Counted from the first letter of the stretch, positions 1-9,459 are shown. The stretch is DNA of 64,000 nt from Roseomonas gilardii subsp. gilardii (GCF_023078375.1 NZ_CP095554.1:1426001-1490000), one strand, 5' to 3'. Numbers and translations: made by a program. The notes: generated from the sequence alone by a model not told the origin.

Positions 1-2019
1 CCTCGCGGCCTGGGTTTCCCGCCTGTCTTCCATGTTTCCGGTCAACGGGGCGGTGGCGGCGGGCTGGGCCGCCCGTTGGGCCGCCTGCGACAGGGCCTCC
101 ACCGCCTCCTGCAGATTCCGCACGATCCGCACCGTGCCGTCGCCGAGGCCCTCTGGCGGGAGGGCATCGCGCAGGGCCTGTTCCTGCTCCACCCCGGCCT
201 CTCCCCAGAGCCCGACCAGCAACGGCGCCGAGGGGAAGTCCCGGCGCAGCCGCAGCGCGGCGTAGCGCAGGCTGGCGCCGCTGGTGCCGCCGGCCACCAC
301 CGAAAGGCAGAGGGCCCGCACCGTGCCGCCGGGCGAGGCCGTGACCGGTTCGGGCTTCCGCAGGGCGGCGTTGGGCACCATGCCGGCGCCGAAGCCGCGT
401 TGCCGCAGGGTCTGGAGCAGCATGCAGGCGGCCTGGCCGTCGAAGCGCCCGCGCCCGGGGATGCAGAGCACGCTGTCGGGGGCGGTCCATTCCTCCGGCA
501 CGGCGGCCATGGAGGCGGTGGGGGCGGGCGCGGGGCTGGCGGGTGCTTCCGGGTCCCTGTCCTTCGGGCCGGTCTCCCTGGCCGGAGCCACGGGTCCGTC
601 CATGAGAGGGGGCTCGTCCTCCTCCAGGGCATCCTCGTGGTCCGCCAGGTCCTCCAGCAGCGCGTCCACCTTGCCGCGCACCCATTCGATGCGCCGGCGG
701 CTGAGCGCGCCGCGCCCGGCATCGGCCTGCGCCAGCGCCAGGCCGGGCAGCGCCACCTCGTCGTAATAGGCGCGCAGCGAGCCGTTCCCCAGGCGCAGTT
801 CGGCCTGTTCGACCAGCCCGTCCGCATCCCCCGCCAGGGCACGCTGGTAGAAGGCCTCGGGCGGGGCCAGGGCCTCCCGGTCCCCCAGCAGGACGTCGAG
901 GAATTCGAGCTGCTTTACATGGCGGCCGAGCACCACGAGGCAGAGCGTCAGCGGCATCGCCATCAGCAGGCCGAGCGGGCCCCAGAGCCAGGTCCAGAAG
1001 GCCGTGGCCAGCAGCACCGCGATCGGGGTGAGGCCGGTGCTGTGGCCATAGACCAGGGGCTCCACCGCCTGGGCCTGCAGCGCCTCGGCCACGCCGAAGA
1101 GTGCCACGGTCCAGAGCAGGGTGCCCCAGCCCGGGTCCACCGCCATGGCCAGCAGGGCGGGGAAGGCGACGGCGATGATGACCCCGACGAAGGGGACGAA
1201 GCGCATCAGCCCCGCCACCACGCCCCAGAGCGCCGGGTTGGGGATGCCGATGGCCCAGAGGCCCAGGCCGATGACGGTGCCGAAGCAGGCGTTCAGCATC
1301 ACCTGGGCCAGGAAGAAGCGGCTGAGCCGTGTCGTCGCCTCGTCCAGCGCGGCGGTGGTGCGTTGCAGGTCGCCGGAGCCGACCAGCTTGATGACGCGGT
1401 CGCGCATGTCCTCCCGGTACAGCAGCAGGAAGACCACGAAGACCGCGACGATGCCGGTGGTGGCGACCGGGCCGACCAGGGGGGAGATCACGCGCTGGAT
1501 CAGCTCCAGCGTCCCCGGTTCCGGCGTGTGGACCTCCACCGGCAGGGGGCGGACGGGGGTTCCCGCGCCGGCGGGGGTGGGGGCGGCCGGGGCGGCGGCG
1601 CGGGGCGCGACATTCTCGCCCAGCCGCTGGAGCAGGCCGGAGAGGCGTTCCAGGATGCCGCCGCTGGACAGGTGCCCGACCTTGTCCATCACCGCGGCCT
1701 GATAGCGGGGCAGGTCGGCGGCGAGCTCGGCCATCTGCCGCCCCACCATCACGCCGATGCCGGACAGCAGGGCGAAGGCCAGGAAGGCGGTCAGCAGCAC
1801 GGCGGGGATGCGCGGCACCCGCCAGTGCCGCAGGCCCCGCACCACCGGCGCCAGGACGAAGGCCAGCAGTGTCGCCAGCACCAGCGGCACCAGCAGTTCC
1901 CGCGTGATATAGAGGATGCCGACCACCGCCATGATGGCATAGAGCGTGCCGATGCCCCCGCCGGGGAGGCCGGCGGCGCGGATGCGGGCGCGGGCACCGG
2001 AGCTTTCGGGAAGGCGCAT
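1..2019 (-). CDS. AI-2E family transporter with long C-terminal tail (3' end beyond window)
   Basis: The minus-strand frame is open from the ATG at 2019 to the left edge: 673 codons with no stop. The start reads MRLPESSGARARIRAAG, followed by repeated hydrophobic segments (ILYITRELLVPLVLATLLAF, then several between about residues 150 and 340) typical of the AI-2E/PerM permease family, whose members export small molecules or work in Na+/H+ exchange. Usual members are about 350 residues. Here, after the last membrane segment (PLGLLMAMPLTLCLVVLGR) a hydrophilic tail of over 300 residues follows, with an acidic Pro/Ala-rich linker (ALEEDEPPLMDGP) and a folded-looking region containing VLCIPGRGRFD and SVVAGGTSGASL. 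The tail is probably cytoplasmic. It is divergent from accD across 218 bp. The family call is firm; substrate and tail function are unknown. Confidence 0.85.
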   Translation of the reverse strand, partial: MRLPESSGARARIRAAGLPGGGIGTLYAIMAVVGILYITRELLVPLVLATLLAFVLAPVVRGLRHWRVPRIPAVLLTAFLAFALLSGIGVMVGRQMAELAADLPRYQAAVMDKVGHLSSGGILERLSGLLQRLGENVAPRAAAPAAPTPAGAGTPVRPLPVEVHTPEPGTLELIQRVISPLVGPVATTGIVAVFVVFLLLYREDMRDRVIKLVGSGDLQRTTAALDEATTRLSRFFLAQVMLNACFGTVIGLGLWAIGIPNPALWGVVAGLMRFVPFVGVIIAVAFPALLAMAVDPGWGTLLWTVALFGVAEALQAQAVEPLVYGHSTGLTPIAVLLATAFWTWLWGPLGLLMAMPLTLCLVVLGRHVKQLEFLDVLLGDREALAPPEAFYQRALAGDADGLVEQAELRLGNGSLRAYYDEVALPGLALAQADAGRGALSRRRIEWVRGKVDALLEDLADHEDALEEDEPPLMDGPVAPARETGPKDRDPEAPASPAPAPTASMAAVPEEWTAPDSVLCIPGRGRFDGQAACMLLQTLRQRGFGAGMVPNAALRKPEPVTASPGGTVRALCLSVVAGGTSGASLRYAALRLRRDFPSAPLLVGLWGEAGVEQEQALRDALPPEGLGDGTVRIVRNLQEAVEALSQAAQRAAQPAATAPLTGNMEDRRETQAAR

Positions 2020-2237
2020 GCTGCTCCGTTTCGGCCGGGCAACGGGTGCGGGCGGCCCCGGCCTGTCACGGCGCGCCCGGCCTTCCGCCAACGCCAGGGG
2101 GTGGAGGGGGTTTTCGCTTTCTGCGACGTTTCTCCGGTGGTGAGTTCCGGGGCCAAGGGGGGGCAGACCCGCCGCACTCGCCTCTTGCGCATGGGGCTGG
2201 GAGATGCCTACTCCGGCCCCGCGCGGAGGAGTGAGCG

Positions 2238-3221
2238 ATGAACTGGATTTCCGACTGGGCTCTGCCGAAGATCCAGACCCTGTTCGGCAGCAAGCGGGAT
2301 GTGCCGGAGAATCTCTGGCACAAATGCCCGTCCTGCGAGCAGATGATCTTCCACCGCGATCTGGAGCGCGGGCTGCATGTCTGCCCGCATTGCGGCCATC
2401 ATCTGCGCATCGGCGCGCTGCGGCGGCTGGACTACACGCTGGATGCGGGATGGCAGCGCATCGAGCTGCCCAAGGCGCCGCTGGACCCGCTGCGCTTCCG
2501 TGACCAGCGCCGCTATGTGGACCGGCTGAAGGAGGCCCAGGCCAAGACCGGGCTGGACGAGGCCGTGGTGGTCGCGCATGGCACGATCGAGGGCAAGGCG
2601 GCGGTGGTCGCGGCCTTCGACTTCAACTTCCTCGCTGGCTCGATGAGCGCCGGGGTGGGCGAGGCGCTGGTGGCCGCCGCGCGGCTCGCCGTGCTGCAGG
2701 ATGCGCCGCTGATCGTCTTCAGCGCCTCCGGCGGGGCGCGGATGCAGGAGGGCGCGATCAGCCTGATGCAGATGCCGCGTACCATCATCGCCTCCCGCAT
2801 GGTGAAGGAGGCCGGGCTGCCCTTCATCACCGTGCTGTGCGACCCGACCACGGGCGGCGTCACCGCTTCCTTCGCCATGCTGGGCGACATCCAGATCGCC
2901 GAGCCCAAGGCGCTGATCGGCTTCGCCGGGGCGAGGGTGATCGAGCAGACGGTGCGCGAGAAGCTGCCCGAGGGTTTCCAGCGGGCGGAATACCTGCTGG
3001 AGCACGGCATCCTCGACATGGTGGTCAGGCGCACCGAGATGAAGGTGACGCTGGCCCGGCTGATCGGATTGCTGCGCGAGCGCCTGCCACCTGGGCTGGA
3101 GGAGGCGGGGGTGGACCTGCCGATGCCGCCGCCGCCCGACATCGCCGCGCCGAAGCCGCAGGCCCGGCCCGTGGCGGTGGCCCGCACGGTGCCGGCCGAG
3201 AATCCGGCGAACGGCGACTGA
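2238..3221 (+). CDS. accD: Acetyl-CoA carboxylase carboxyltransferase subunit beta
   Basis: 327 residues. AccD pairs with AccA to transfer CO2 from carboxybiotin to acetyl-CoA, the first committed step of fatty acid synthesis in the cytoplasm. The N-terminal zinc ribbon is complete (C30-x2-C33 and C49-x2-C52, from CPSC and CPHC), followed by the crotonase-fold carboxyltransferase domain with SASGGARMQEG and TTGGVTASFAMLGD. A Pro/Ala-rich tail of about 35 residues extends past the usual end. The start has a strong GAGGAG ribosome binding site a few bases upstream. folC begins 11 bp downstream on the same strand, so the two are very likely co-transcribed, a common alphaproteobacterial order. 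Confidence 0.97.
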   Translation: MNWISDWALPKIQTLFGSKRDVPENLWHKCPSCEQMIFHRDLERGLHVCPHCGHHLRIGALRRLDYTLDAGWQRIELPKAPLDPLRFRDQRRYVDRLKEAQAKTGLDEAVVVAHGTIEGKAAVVAAFDFNFLAGSMSAGVGEALVAAARLAVLQDAPLIVFSASGGARMQEGAISLMQMPRTIIASRMVKEAGLPFITVLCDPTTGGVTASFAMLGDIQIAEPKALIGFAGARVIEQTVREKLPEGFQRAEYLLEHGILDMVVRRTEMKVTLARLIGLLRERLPPGLEEAGVDLPMPPPPDIAAPKPQARPVAVARTVPAENPANGD

Positions 3222-3232
3222 GGCCACCGCCC

Positions 3233-4627
3233 ATGCCCGCTTCCGTGCCCTCCTCCCCCGCGACGCCTTCCATGGCGCCCTCCATGGCATCGGGGCAGCT
3301 CGACCCTTCGCTGCGCCTGCCCACGGGCCTGGAGCCGGGACGGGCGGAGCGGATCGTGGACCGGCTGCACGCGCTGCATCCCAAGCTGATGGACCTCAGC
3401 ACCGGGCGGATCGAGCGCTGCCTGGCGGCGCTGGGCCATCCGGAGCGGCACCTGCCGCCGGTGATCCATGTGGCGGGCACCAACGGCAAGGGCAGCACCT
3501 GTGCCTTCGCCCGCGCCATCGCCGAGGCGGCGGGCCAGCGGGTGCATGCCTATACCTCGCCGCATCTGGTGCGCTTCCACGAGCGCATCCGGCTGGCGGG
3601 GCGGCTGGTGGAGGAGGAGGTTCTGGCCGCCGCGCTGGAGGAGGTGGAGCGGGCCAATGCCGGGGAGGGGATCAGCGTCTTCGAGATCACCACGGCGACC
3701 GCCTTCCTGCTCTTCGCCCGGGTGCCGGCGGACCTGCTGGTGCTGGAGGTCGGGCTCGGCGGGCGTTTCGACGCGACCAATGTGGTGCCGCGCCCGGCGG
3801 CCTGCGCCGTGGCCTCGGTCTCGATGGACCATGTGGAATTCCTGGGGAACAGCCTGGCCGGGATCGCGGCGGAGAAGGCGGGCATCGCCCGGCCCGGCGT
3901 GCCGCTGGTGACGGGCTTCCAGGCGCCCGAGGCGATGGCGGCGATCGAGCGTGTCGCCGCCGAGGCCGGGGCGGTGCTGCTGCGCCGGGGGCGGGACTGG
4001 GAGATCGGACCGGAGGGGGAGGGGCTGCTCTACCGCGACGGGGCCGGGGTGCTGCGCCTGCCGCGGCCCGGGCTGCCGGGGCCGCACCAGATCGACAATG
4101 CCGGGCTCGCCCTGGCGGCGCTGCGGGCCTGGAACCCGGACTGGCTGAGCGAATCCGCCGCCGCCGGAGGCTTCCGGGAGGCGCGCTGGCCCGCGCGGCT
4201 GCAGCGCCTCGACACGGGGCATCTGGCGGAGAAGCTGCCGCCGGGCTGGGAGCTCTGGCTGGATGGCGGCCACAATGCCGGGGCCGGGGAGGTGCTGGCG
4301 GAGCACCTGGGCGCCTGGGGCGACCGGCCGGCGCATCTGCTGGTCGGGATCAAGAAGTCCAAGGCGGCGGAGGATTTCCTGCGGCCGCTGCTGCCGCGGG
4401 CCGCCTCGGTCTGGGCGGTGGCGGAGCCGGGGCAGCATCTGGCGATGACGCCGGAGGAGATCGTGGCCGCCAGCGGCGGCGTGGCCCGCATCGGCCCCCG
4501 GGTGGAGGATGCGCTGGAGGCCCTGCTGCGCGAGGCCGACCCCCGGGAAGCCGCCCGGGTGCTGATCTGCGGCAGCCTCTATCTGGCGGGCGAGATCCTG
4601 AAAGCGAACGGCACGCCGCCGGCCTGA
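3233..4627 (+). CDS. folC: Bifunctional folylpolyglutamate synthase / dihydrofolate synthase
   Basis: 464 residues from the ATG at 3233, 11 bp after accD. FolC adds glutamate to dihydropteroate and then polyglutamylates folates. The Mur-ligase ATP loop is visible as HVAGTNGKGST around residue 80. The dihydrofolate-synthase region YTSPHLVRFHERIRL, the EVGLGGRFDATNVV motif and the SMDHVEFLG / AAEKAGI motif follow in family order; the C-terminal ligase domain contains WLDGGHNAGA. The first ~20 residues are Ser/Pro/Ala-rich and unconserved, so an in-frame ATG shortly downstream (about 3271) could be the true start. The reading frame extends far upstream inside accD, but that part is antisense to nothing and has no FolC similarity. 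Confidence 0.95.
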   Translation: MPASVPSSPATPSMAPSMASGQLDPSLRLPTGLEPGRAERIVDRLHALHPKLMDLSTGRIERCLAALGHPERHLPPVIHVAGTNGKGSTCAFARAIAEAAGQRVHAYTSPHLVRFHERIRLAGRLVEEEVLAAALEEVERANAGEGISVFEITTATAFLLFARVPADLLVLEVGLGGRFDATNVVPRPAACAVASVSMDHVEFLGNSLAGIAAEKAGIARPGVPLVTGFQAPEAMAAIERVAAEAGAVLLRRGRDWEIGPEGEGLLYRDGAGVLRLPRPGLPGPHQIDNAGLALAALRAWNPDWLSESAAAGGFREARWPARLQRLDTGHLAEKLPPGWELWLDGGHNAGAGEVLAEHLGAWGDRPAHLLVGIKKSKAAEDFLRPLLPRAASVWAVAEPGQHLAMTPEEIVAASGGVARIGPRVEDALEALLREADPREAARVLICGSLYLAGEILKANGTPPA

Positions 4628-4639
4628 TGGGCCGGCGGC
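4615..4639. terminator. Hairpin over the folC stop codon, between convergent genes
   Basis: Perfect 10-bp arms (GCCGCCGGCC / GGCCGGCGGC) enclose the loop TGATG, which contains the folC stop codon. The convergent small membrane protein gene ends at 4641, so one hairpin can serve both strands. There is no U-tract, so intrinsic termination is inferred from position and stem strength only. Confidence 0.55.
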
Positions 4640-4640
4640 T

Positions 4641-4904
4641 TCAACAGCCTGTGATGCGGCCGGAGCCGATGCAGTCGCCGTAGTTCACGATCCGCATCAG
4701 GATGGGGAAGACCCACCAGGCGGCGAGGATGGTCGCGACCACCCCCAGCAGCACGCCCATGCCCAGATAGTCCGGCCCGTGCCGCCTTGGTGGGCCGGCG
4801 CCCCTGGCGGGCGGTGGCGTGGCCGAAGGGGGAGAGGCCGGAAGGGGAGAAGACGCAGGGGGAGCGGGCGAGGGGACCGCCGGGGTTCCAGGCGTCTCGC
4901 TCAT
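4641..4904 (-). CDS. Small proline-rich single-pass membrane protein, unknown function
   Basis: 87 residues. The first ~45 residues are Ser/Pro/Ala-rich and probably disordered (starts MSETPGTPAVPSPAPP). They are followed by a basic stretch (GPPRRHGPDY), one membrane helix (LGMGVLLGVVATILAAWWVF) and a short end with two cysteines (NYGDCIGSGRITGC). A GGGAG site lies about 5 bp before the ATG. It starts 36 bp downstream of the trxA stop on the same strand, so it is probably transcribed with trxA; a link to thioredoxin via the two cysteines is only a guess. I recognise no family. Confidence 0.65.
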   Translation of the reverse strand: MSETPGTPAVPSPAPPASSPLPASPPSATPPPARGAGPPRRHGPDYLGMGVLLGVVATILAAWWVFPILMRIVNYGDCIGSGRITGC

Positions 4905-4940
4905 GCCGCTCCCGTCCCGCCTGTCCTGTCCCGTCTGGGC

Positions 4941-5270
4941 TCAGGCCAGGTTGCTGTCCAGCCATTCGCGCAGCTTGCTGCGCGGCTGCGCCCCGACCAG
5001 CGTGCCCACCGGCTTGCCGTCGCGGAACAGGATCATGGTGGGGATGCCACGCACCGCGTAGTCGTTCGGGGAGCCCGGATTCTCGTCGATGTTCACCTTG
5101 GCCACGGTGAGCTTGTCGGCATAGTCCCGCGCCACCTCGTCGAGAATCGGGGCCACCTGCCGGCAGGGGCCACACCATTCGGCCCAGAAATCCACCAGCA
5201 CGGGGCCCGGCGCCTGCAGCACGTCGGCCTGGAAGGTCTCGTCGCTCACAGCCTTGGTCAGCTCGCTCAT
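4941..5270 (-). CDS. trxA: Thioredoxin
   Basis: 109 residues, normal for thioredoxin 1, which reduces cytoplasmic disulfides. The active site is WCGPC, preceded by VLVDFWAEW, with the cis-proline segment RGIPTMILFRDG and KPVGTLVGA behind it. The start shown is the ATG giving MSELTKAV. Two further ATGs lie 9 and 12 bp upstream (MMAAMSEL); the GGAG site is 12 bp from the ATG shown but only 3 bp from the middle one, so the start could be 5279. The in-frame extension further upstream is not thioredoxin. It is divergent from the ArsR-type regulator. Confidence 0.95.
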   Translation of the reverse strand: MSELTKAVSDETFQADVLQAPGPVLVDFWAEWCGPCRQVAPILDEVARDYADKLTVAKVNIDENPGSPNDYAVRGIPTMILFRDGKPVGTLVGAQPRSKLREWLDSNLA

Positions 5271-5462
5271 GGCCGCCATCATCTCCAGTTGCTGGCGGAA
5301 AAGGTCGTGGCGCCAGCGCCCCGGGTCAAGGCCGCCCGGGCGGTGGCATGGGCGACGCGGCCGCATGGGTGCTCCCCGGTGCGCTCCCCGGGGTACTCCC
5401 TGGGCGGCCCGCGTGCCGGCCGGTGCTTGCGCGAAAGCCCGGCGCGGACGAAGCTGCGCGCC

Positions 5463-5816
5463 ATGCGACAATTTCGTGGACGGATCGGCGAGGACCAGGT
5501 GGTGGAGCTCGCCGAGACCTTCCGGCTGATGAGCGACCCCACGCGTCTGAGGATCATCCTCTCCTGCCTCGATTCGGCGGTCGCGGTGGGGGATATCGCG
5601 GATCGCCTGGGGATCTCCGGCAGCCTCGTGTCCCACCACCTGCGGCTGCTGCGCGCGGCGCGGCTGCTGCAGGCCGAGCGGCGGGGGCGGCAGGTCTTCT
5701 ATGCCGTGGGGGATGAGCATGTGCGCTCGATGCTCACCGACATGACGGACCATGTGAGCGAGGAGGTGGAGACCGAGGTGGAGGGGGAGCCGTCGGGGCC
5801 CGATCTGCCCGGCTGA
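5463..5816 (+). CDS. ArsR/SmtB-family metal-responsive transcriptional regulator
   Basis: 117 residues. The winged-helix core runs from about residue 15 to 80, with ETFRLMSDPTRLRIILSCL, the recognition helix region GISGSLVSHHLRLLRAA and the wing ERRGRQVFYAV. At the last helix, D84, H86, H97 and E100 reproduce the spacing of the alpha-5 zinc site of SmtB (D104/H106/H117/E120) and CzrA. No CVC motif of the ArsR alpha-3 arsenic site is present. Such proteins repress until Zn(II), Co(II) or Ni(II) binds. It lies divergent from trxA and 148 bp before ctaC, with an inverted repeat (5868-5884) between. It may autoregulate or control the oxidase genes; no metal transporter lies beside it. Confidence 0.9.
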   Translation: MRQFRGRIGEDQVVELAETFRLMSDPTRLRIILSCLDSAVAVGDIADRLGISGSLVSHHLRLLRAARLLQAERRGRQVFYAVGDEHVRSMLTDMTDHVSEEVETEVEGEPSGPDLPG

Positions 5817-5867
5817 GGCCACCGCACCTTGTCACTCCCGCTGGCGCGTGATTTACCCAAGGTTCAA

Positions 5868-5884
5868 GGACCGGGCACCGGTCC
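5868..5884. promoter_or_regulatory. Inverted repeat upstream of ctaC
   Basis: Perfect 7-bp arms GGACCGG / CCGGTCC around GCA, 81 bp before the ctaC start and 52 bp after the ArsR-type gene. It may be an operator or a small terminator for the regulator gene. No U-tract follows, which slightly favours an operator. Confidence 0.35.
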
Positions 5885-5964
5885 GGAAACAAAAGCGCGG
5901 CACCGCCCCCCATGGCGGCAGCGGCGCAAGGGACCGGAACGGCGGCCGGCATAAATAACCGGCA

Positions 5965-6882
5965 ATGGGATCATCGGGGCGGGGCATGCGGCGGACAATC
6001 GCGACGGCACTGGCCGGAGGGTTCACGGGGGCTGTGTTGGCCCCCTTCGTGACCTCCGGGGCCACGGCATGGGCACAGGGGACGGATGCCCAGGCAACCG
6101 GGGCGCCGACTCCCTGGGGCCTCGGCCTCCAGGCCGCCGCGGGGCCGGTGAAGGAAGCGATCCACGACTTCAACACGCTGGTGCTGTGGATCATCATCGT
6201 CATCACCGCCTTCGTGGCGGGGCTGCTGGGCTGGGTGGCGTACCGCTATCGCGCCTCGGTCAATCCGACGCCGTCGCGCACCAGCCACCACACGGTGCTG
6301 GAGATCGCCTGGACGGTGATCCCGGTGGTGATCCTGCTGGTGATCGCCATCCCCTCCTTCCGCCTGATCTATTACGAGGACCGGGCGGTGGACCCCGACA
6401 TCACCATCGGCGTGCAGGGGCGGCAGTGGTACTGGCACTACAGCTATCCGGACAACGGCAACTTCGCCTTCGACAGCTATCCCATCGCCCAGGCGGACCT
6501 GAAGCCCGGCCAGTTGCGCAACCTCGCGGTGGACAATCCGCTGGTGGTGCCGGTGGGCGCCAAGGTGCGGGTCCTGGCCACCGGGCACGACGTGATCCAT
6601 TCCTTCTTCGTGCCGTCGCTGGGGGTGCAGAAATACACCATCCCCGGCCGGGCCATGGAGACCTGGTTCGAGGCCGACCGGGAGGGCACCTTCTATGGCC
6701 AGTGCAACCAGATCTGCGGCACCAACCACTGGTTCATGCCGATCGCCGTGCGCGTGGTGCCCCGGGCGGAGTTCGATGCCTGGGTGGAACAGGCCAAGAC
6801 GAAGTTCGCCCAGGGCCAGGGCCCCGGCTGGCCTGACGAGATGAAGACCGAAGTCGCGGAGGTCCGCCCCCAGGGGCGGTAA
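5965..6882 (+). CDS. ctaC: Cytochrome c oxidase subunit II (CuA subunit)
   Basis: 305 residues. Subunit II of an aa3-type oxidase accepts electrons from cytochrome c at the periplasmic binuclear CuA centre. A signal peptide (to about AWAQG, residue 38) precedes two membrane helices ([17 protein letters not shown] and [16 protein letters not shown]) and the cupredoxin domain. CuA ligands are visible: [11 protein letters not shown], then [14 protein letters not shown] giving two Cys, His and Met. The residue between the cysteines is Gln rather than Glu, which I believe is common in alphaproteobacteria. The aromatic WYWHYSYP electron-entry patch is present. No good ribosome site precedes 5965; the ATG at 5986, after a GGGGCGGGG stretch, is a possible start. 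First gene of ctaC-ctaD-ctaB. Confidence 0.95.
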   Translation: MGSSGRGMRRTIATALAGGFTGAVLAPFVTSGATAWAQGTDAQATGAPTPWGLGLQAAAGPVKEAIHDFNTLVLWIIIVITAFVAGLLGWVAYRYRASVNPTPSRTSHHTVLEIAWTVIPVVILLVIAIPSFRLIYYEDRAVDPDITIGVQGRQWYWHYSYPDNGNFAFDSYPIAQADLKPGQLRNLAVDNPLVVPVGAKVRVLATGHDVIHSFFVPSLGVQKYTIPGRAMETWFEADREGTFYGQCNQICGTNHWFMPIAVRVVPRAEFDAWVEQAKTKFAQGQGPGWPDEMKTEVAEVRPQGR

Positions 6883-6899
6883 GGACGGGAAAAGAAGCC

Positions 6900-8498
6900 A
6901 TGGCCACCGTCACGGACGCCCATACCCATCACGACGACCATCACGACCACAAGCCTGGCTTCGTGTCGCGGTGGTTCTTCAGCACCAACCACAAGGATAT
7001 CGGCACCCTCTATATCGGCTTCGCCCTGGTCTCGGCGCTGGTCGGCATCGGGCTGTCGATGATCATGCGGCTGGAGCTGCTGGAGCCCGGGCTGCAGTTC
7101 TTCGCCGATGGGCAGAGCTGGAACATCGCCGTCACCGCCCATGGCGTGCTGATGGTGTTCTATGTGGTCATGCCCGCGCTGATCGGCGGCTTTGGCAACT
7201 GGTTCGTGCCGATCATGATCGGCGCGCCGGACATGGCCTTCCCGCGGCTGAACAACATCTCCTTCTGGCTGCTGGTGCCGGCGCTGGCGCTGACGGTCGC
7301 CAGCCTCTTCGTCGGCGGTGCCGGCACGGGCTGGACACTGTACCCGCCGCTCTCCGACATCCAGTACCAGCCCAGCATGGGCGTGGACATGGCGCTGTTC
7401 GGCCTGCACCTGGCCGGCGCCTCCTCGATCCTGGGGGCGGCCAACTTCATCACCACCATCTTCAACATGCGCGCCCCGGGCATGACGCTGCACAAGATGC
7501 CGCTGTTCGTCTGGTCGATGCTGGTGACGGCCTTCCTGCTGCTGCTTTCGGTGCCCGTGCTGGGTGGCGCGATCACCATGCTGATCACCGACCGGAACTT
7601 CGGCACCTCCTTCTTCAAGCCGGAGGGTGGCGGCGACCCGGTGCTGTTCCAGCACCTGTTCTGGTTCTTCGGGCACCCCGAGGTCTACATCATGATCCTG
7701 CCGGCCTTCGGGATCGTGTCGCACGTCCTGTCCACCTTCAGCCGCAAGCCGATCTTCGGCTATCTCGGCATGGCCTATGCCATGGTGGCGATCGGGGTGG
7801 TGGGCTTCGTGGTCTGGGCGCACCACATGTTCACCTCCGGCATCTCGGTGGACACGCGGGCCTATTTCATGGCGGCCACGATGATCATCGCGGTGCCGAC
7901 CGGCATCAAGATCTTCTCCTGGATCGCCACGATGTGGGGCGGTTCCATCGAGTTCAAGACGCCGATGCTCTTTGCCATTGGCTTCGTCTTTCTCTTCACG
8001 GTCGGCGGCGTGTCCGGCGTGAAGCTTTCCAATGCCTCGGTGGATGTGATCCTGCACAACACCTATTATGTGGTGGCGCATTTCCATTATGTTCTTTCGC
8101 TGGGCGCCGTCTTTGGGATCTATGCCGGGTTCTATTACTGGATCGGCAAGATGAGTGGCTACCAGTACCCGGAATTCTGGGGGAAGGTGCATTTCTGGAT
8201 GACCTTCATCGGGGTGAACCTGACCTTCTTCCCGATGCACTTCCTGGGCGCCCAGGGCATGCCGCGCCGCTATCCGGATTATCCGGATGCCTTCTGGGGC
8301 TGGAACGCGGTGGCCTCGGTCGGCGCCTTCATCTCCGGCGCCTCGATGCTGCTATTCTTCTATGTGATCTACCTGACCTTCGCGCGGAAGGAGAAGGCGG
8401 CGGCCAATCCCTGGGGTGAGGGGGCCACGACTTTGGAATGGCAGGTCAGCAGCCCGCCCCCCTTCCATACCTTCGACGAACTGCCGAGGATCCGCTAA
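6900..8498 (+). CDS. ctaD: Cytochrome c oxidase subunit I
   Basis: 532 residues, the catalytic haem a / haem a3-CuB subunit, an integral membrane protein of about 12 helices. The His-Tyr pair region [18 protein letters not shown], the CuB histidines HHMF and the haem ligands in [13 protein letters not shown] are all present. The N-terminus is His/Asp-rich ([13 protein letters not shown]). It follows ctaC after 17 bp with an AGAAG-type site. It pumps protons while reducing O2 to water together with CtaC and CtaE. Confidence 0.97.
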   Translation: MATVTDAHTHHDDHHDHKPGFVSRWFFSTNHKDIGTLYIGFALVSALVGIGLSMIMRLELLEPGLQFFADGQSWNIAVTAHGVLMVFYVVMPALIGGFGNWFVPIMIGAPDMAFPRLNNISFWLLVPALALTVASLFVGGAGTGWTLYPPLSDIQYQPSMGVDMALFGLHLAGASSILGAANFITTIFNMRAPGMTLHKMPLFVWSMLVTAFLLLLSVPVLGGAITMLITDRNFGTSFFKPEGGGDPVLFQHLFWFFGHPEVYIMILPAFGIVSHVLSTFSRKPIFGYLGMAYAMVAIGVVGFVVWAHHMFTSGISVDTRAYFMAATMIIAVPTGIKIFSWIATMWGGSIEFKTPMLFAIGFVFLFTVGGVSGVKLSNASVDVILHNTYYVVAHFHYVLSLGAVFGIYAGFYYWIGKMSGYQYPEFWGKVHFWMTFIGVNLTFFPMHFLGAQGMPRRYPDYPDAFWGWNAVASVGAFISGASMLLFFYVIYLTFARKEKAAANPWGEGATTLEWQVSSPPPFHTFDELPRIR

Positions 8499-8508
8499 AG
8501 AGCCCGGC

Positions 8509-9459
8509 ATGAGCCAGAGCGCCATCGGCGAGAAGGGGGCTGCGGCCCCCTTCGACGCATCCACACCCGATTTTTCCGAGATCCGCGACTGGTTCGCCCT
8601 GCTCAAGCCGCGGGTGATGACCCTGGTCGTCTTTACCGGCTTCATCGGGATGCTGGTGGCGCCCGGCTCCATCAACCTGCTGCTGGGTTCGGTCGCGGTG
8701 CTGTGCATCGCCGTCGCGGCCGGGGCGGCGGGGGCCATCAACATGTGGTACGACCGCGACATCGACGCGGTGATGCGCCGCACGGCCAACCGGCCCATCC
8801 CCGCCGGGCGTGTCCGGGCGGAGGCTGCGCTGGCCTTCGGCGTGGTGCTGGCCATCGCCTCGGTCGCGGTGATGGGGCTGGCCACCAACTGGATGGCCGC
8901 CGGCTGGCTCGCCGGATCGATCCTCTTCTATGTCTTCGTCTACACCATGTGGCTGAAGCGCCGGACGCCGCAGAACATCGTCATCGGCGGCGCCGCCGGG
9001 GCCTTTCCCCCGGTGATCGGCTGGGCCGCGGTGACCGGCTCGGTGGATCTGCTGCCGCTGCTGCTCTTCGCCATCGTCTTCGCCTGGACGCCGCCGCATT
9101 TCTGGTCGCTCTCCCTCTGGGCGCATGGCGACTACCAGCGCGCCGGGGTGCCGATGCTGCCGGTGGTGGCGGGGGCGAAGGAGACGCGGCGCCAGATCAT
9201 GCTCTACACGCTGGTGCTCTTCCCGCTGGCGGTGGCACCTTGGCCGCTGGGCCTCGCCGGGCCGATCTATGGCGTGGCGGCGGTGCTGCTGGGGCTGGGC
9301 TTCGCCTGGTGCGCCTGGAAGGTGCTGCGCGACGAACAGGACCCGCAGGGGCGCAGCCTGACCAAGGATGCCCCGGCCAAGCGCTGCTTCCGCTTCTCCC
9401 TGCTGCACCTCGCCCTGCTCTTCGCCGCCCTGGCGGCCGACCGGCTGATCCTTGGCTGA
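8509..9459 (+). CDS. ctaB: Protoheme IX farnesyltransferase (haem O synthase)
   Basis: 316 residues from the ATG at 8509 (MSQSAIGEKGAA). This UbiA-family membrane prenyltransferase attaches farnesyl to haem b on the way to haem A for CtaD. The first aspartate-rich motif is NMWYDRDIDAVM followed by RTANRPIPAGR, and the second region is WTPPHFWSLSLWAHGDY; about nine hydrophobic segments are seen. It starts 10 bp after ctaD. The frame extends upstream through the ctaD end, but the extension has no family similarity. Confidence 0.95.
   Translation: MSQSAIGEKGAAAPFDASTPDFSEIRDWFALLKPRVMTLVVFTGFIGMLVAPGSINLLLGSVAVLCIAVAAGAAGAINMWYDRDIDAVMRRTANRPIPAGRVRAEAALAFGVVLAIASVAVMGLATNWMAAGWLAGSILFYVFVYTMWLKRRTPQNIVIGGAAGAFPPVIGWAAVTGSVDLLPLLLFAIVFAWTPPHFWSLSLWAHGDYQRAGVPMLPVVAGAKETRRQIMLYTLVLFPLAVAPWPLGLAGPIYGVAAVLLGLGFAWCAWKVLRDEQDPQGRSLTKDAPAKRCFRFSLLHLALLFAALAADRLILG

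Noticed and set aside
76-2241. 721-codon plus-strand open frame
   Set aside because: It is antisense to the AI-2E permease, its Gly/Arg/Gln-rich translation has no protein-like pattern, and high GC makes such long shadow frames common.
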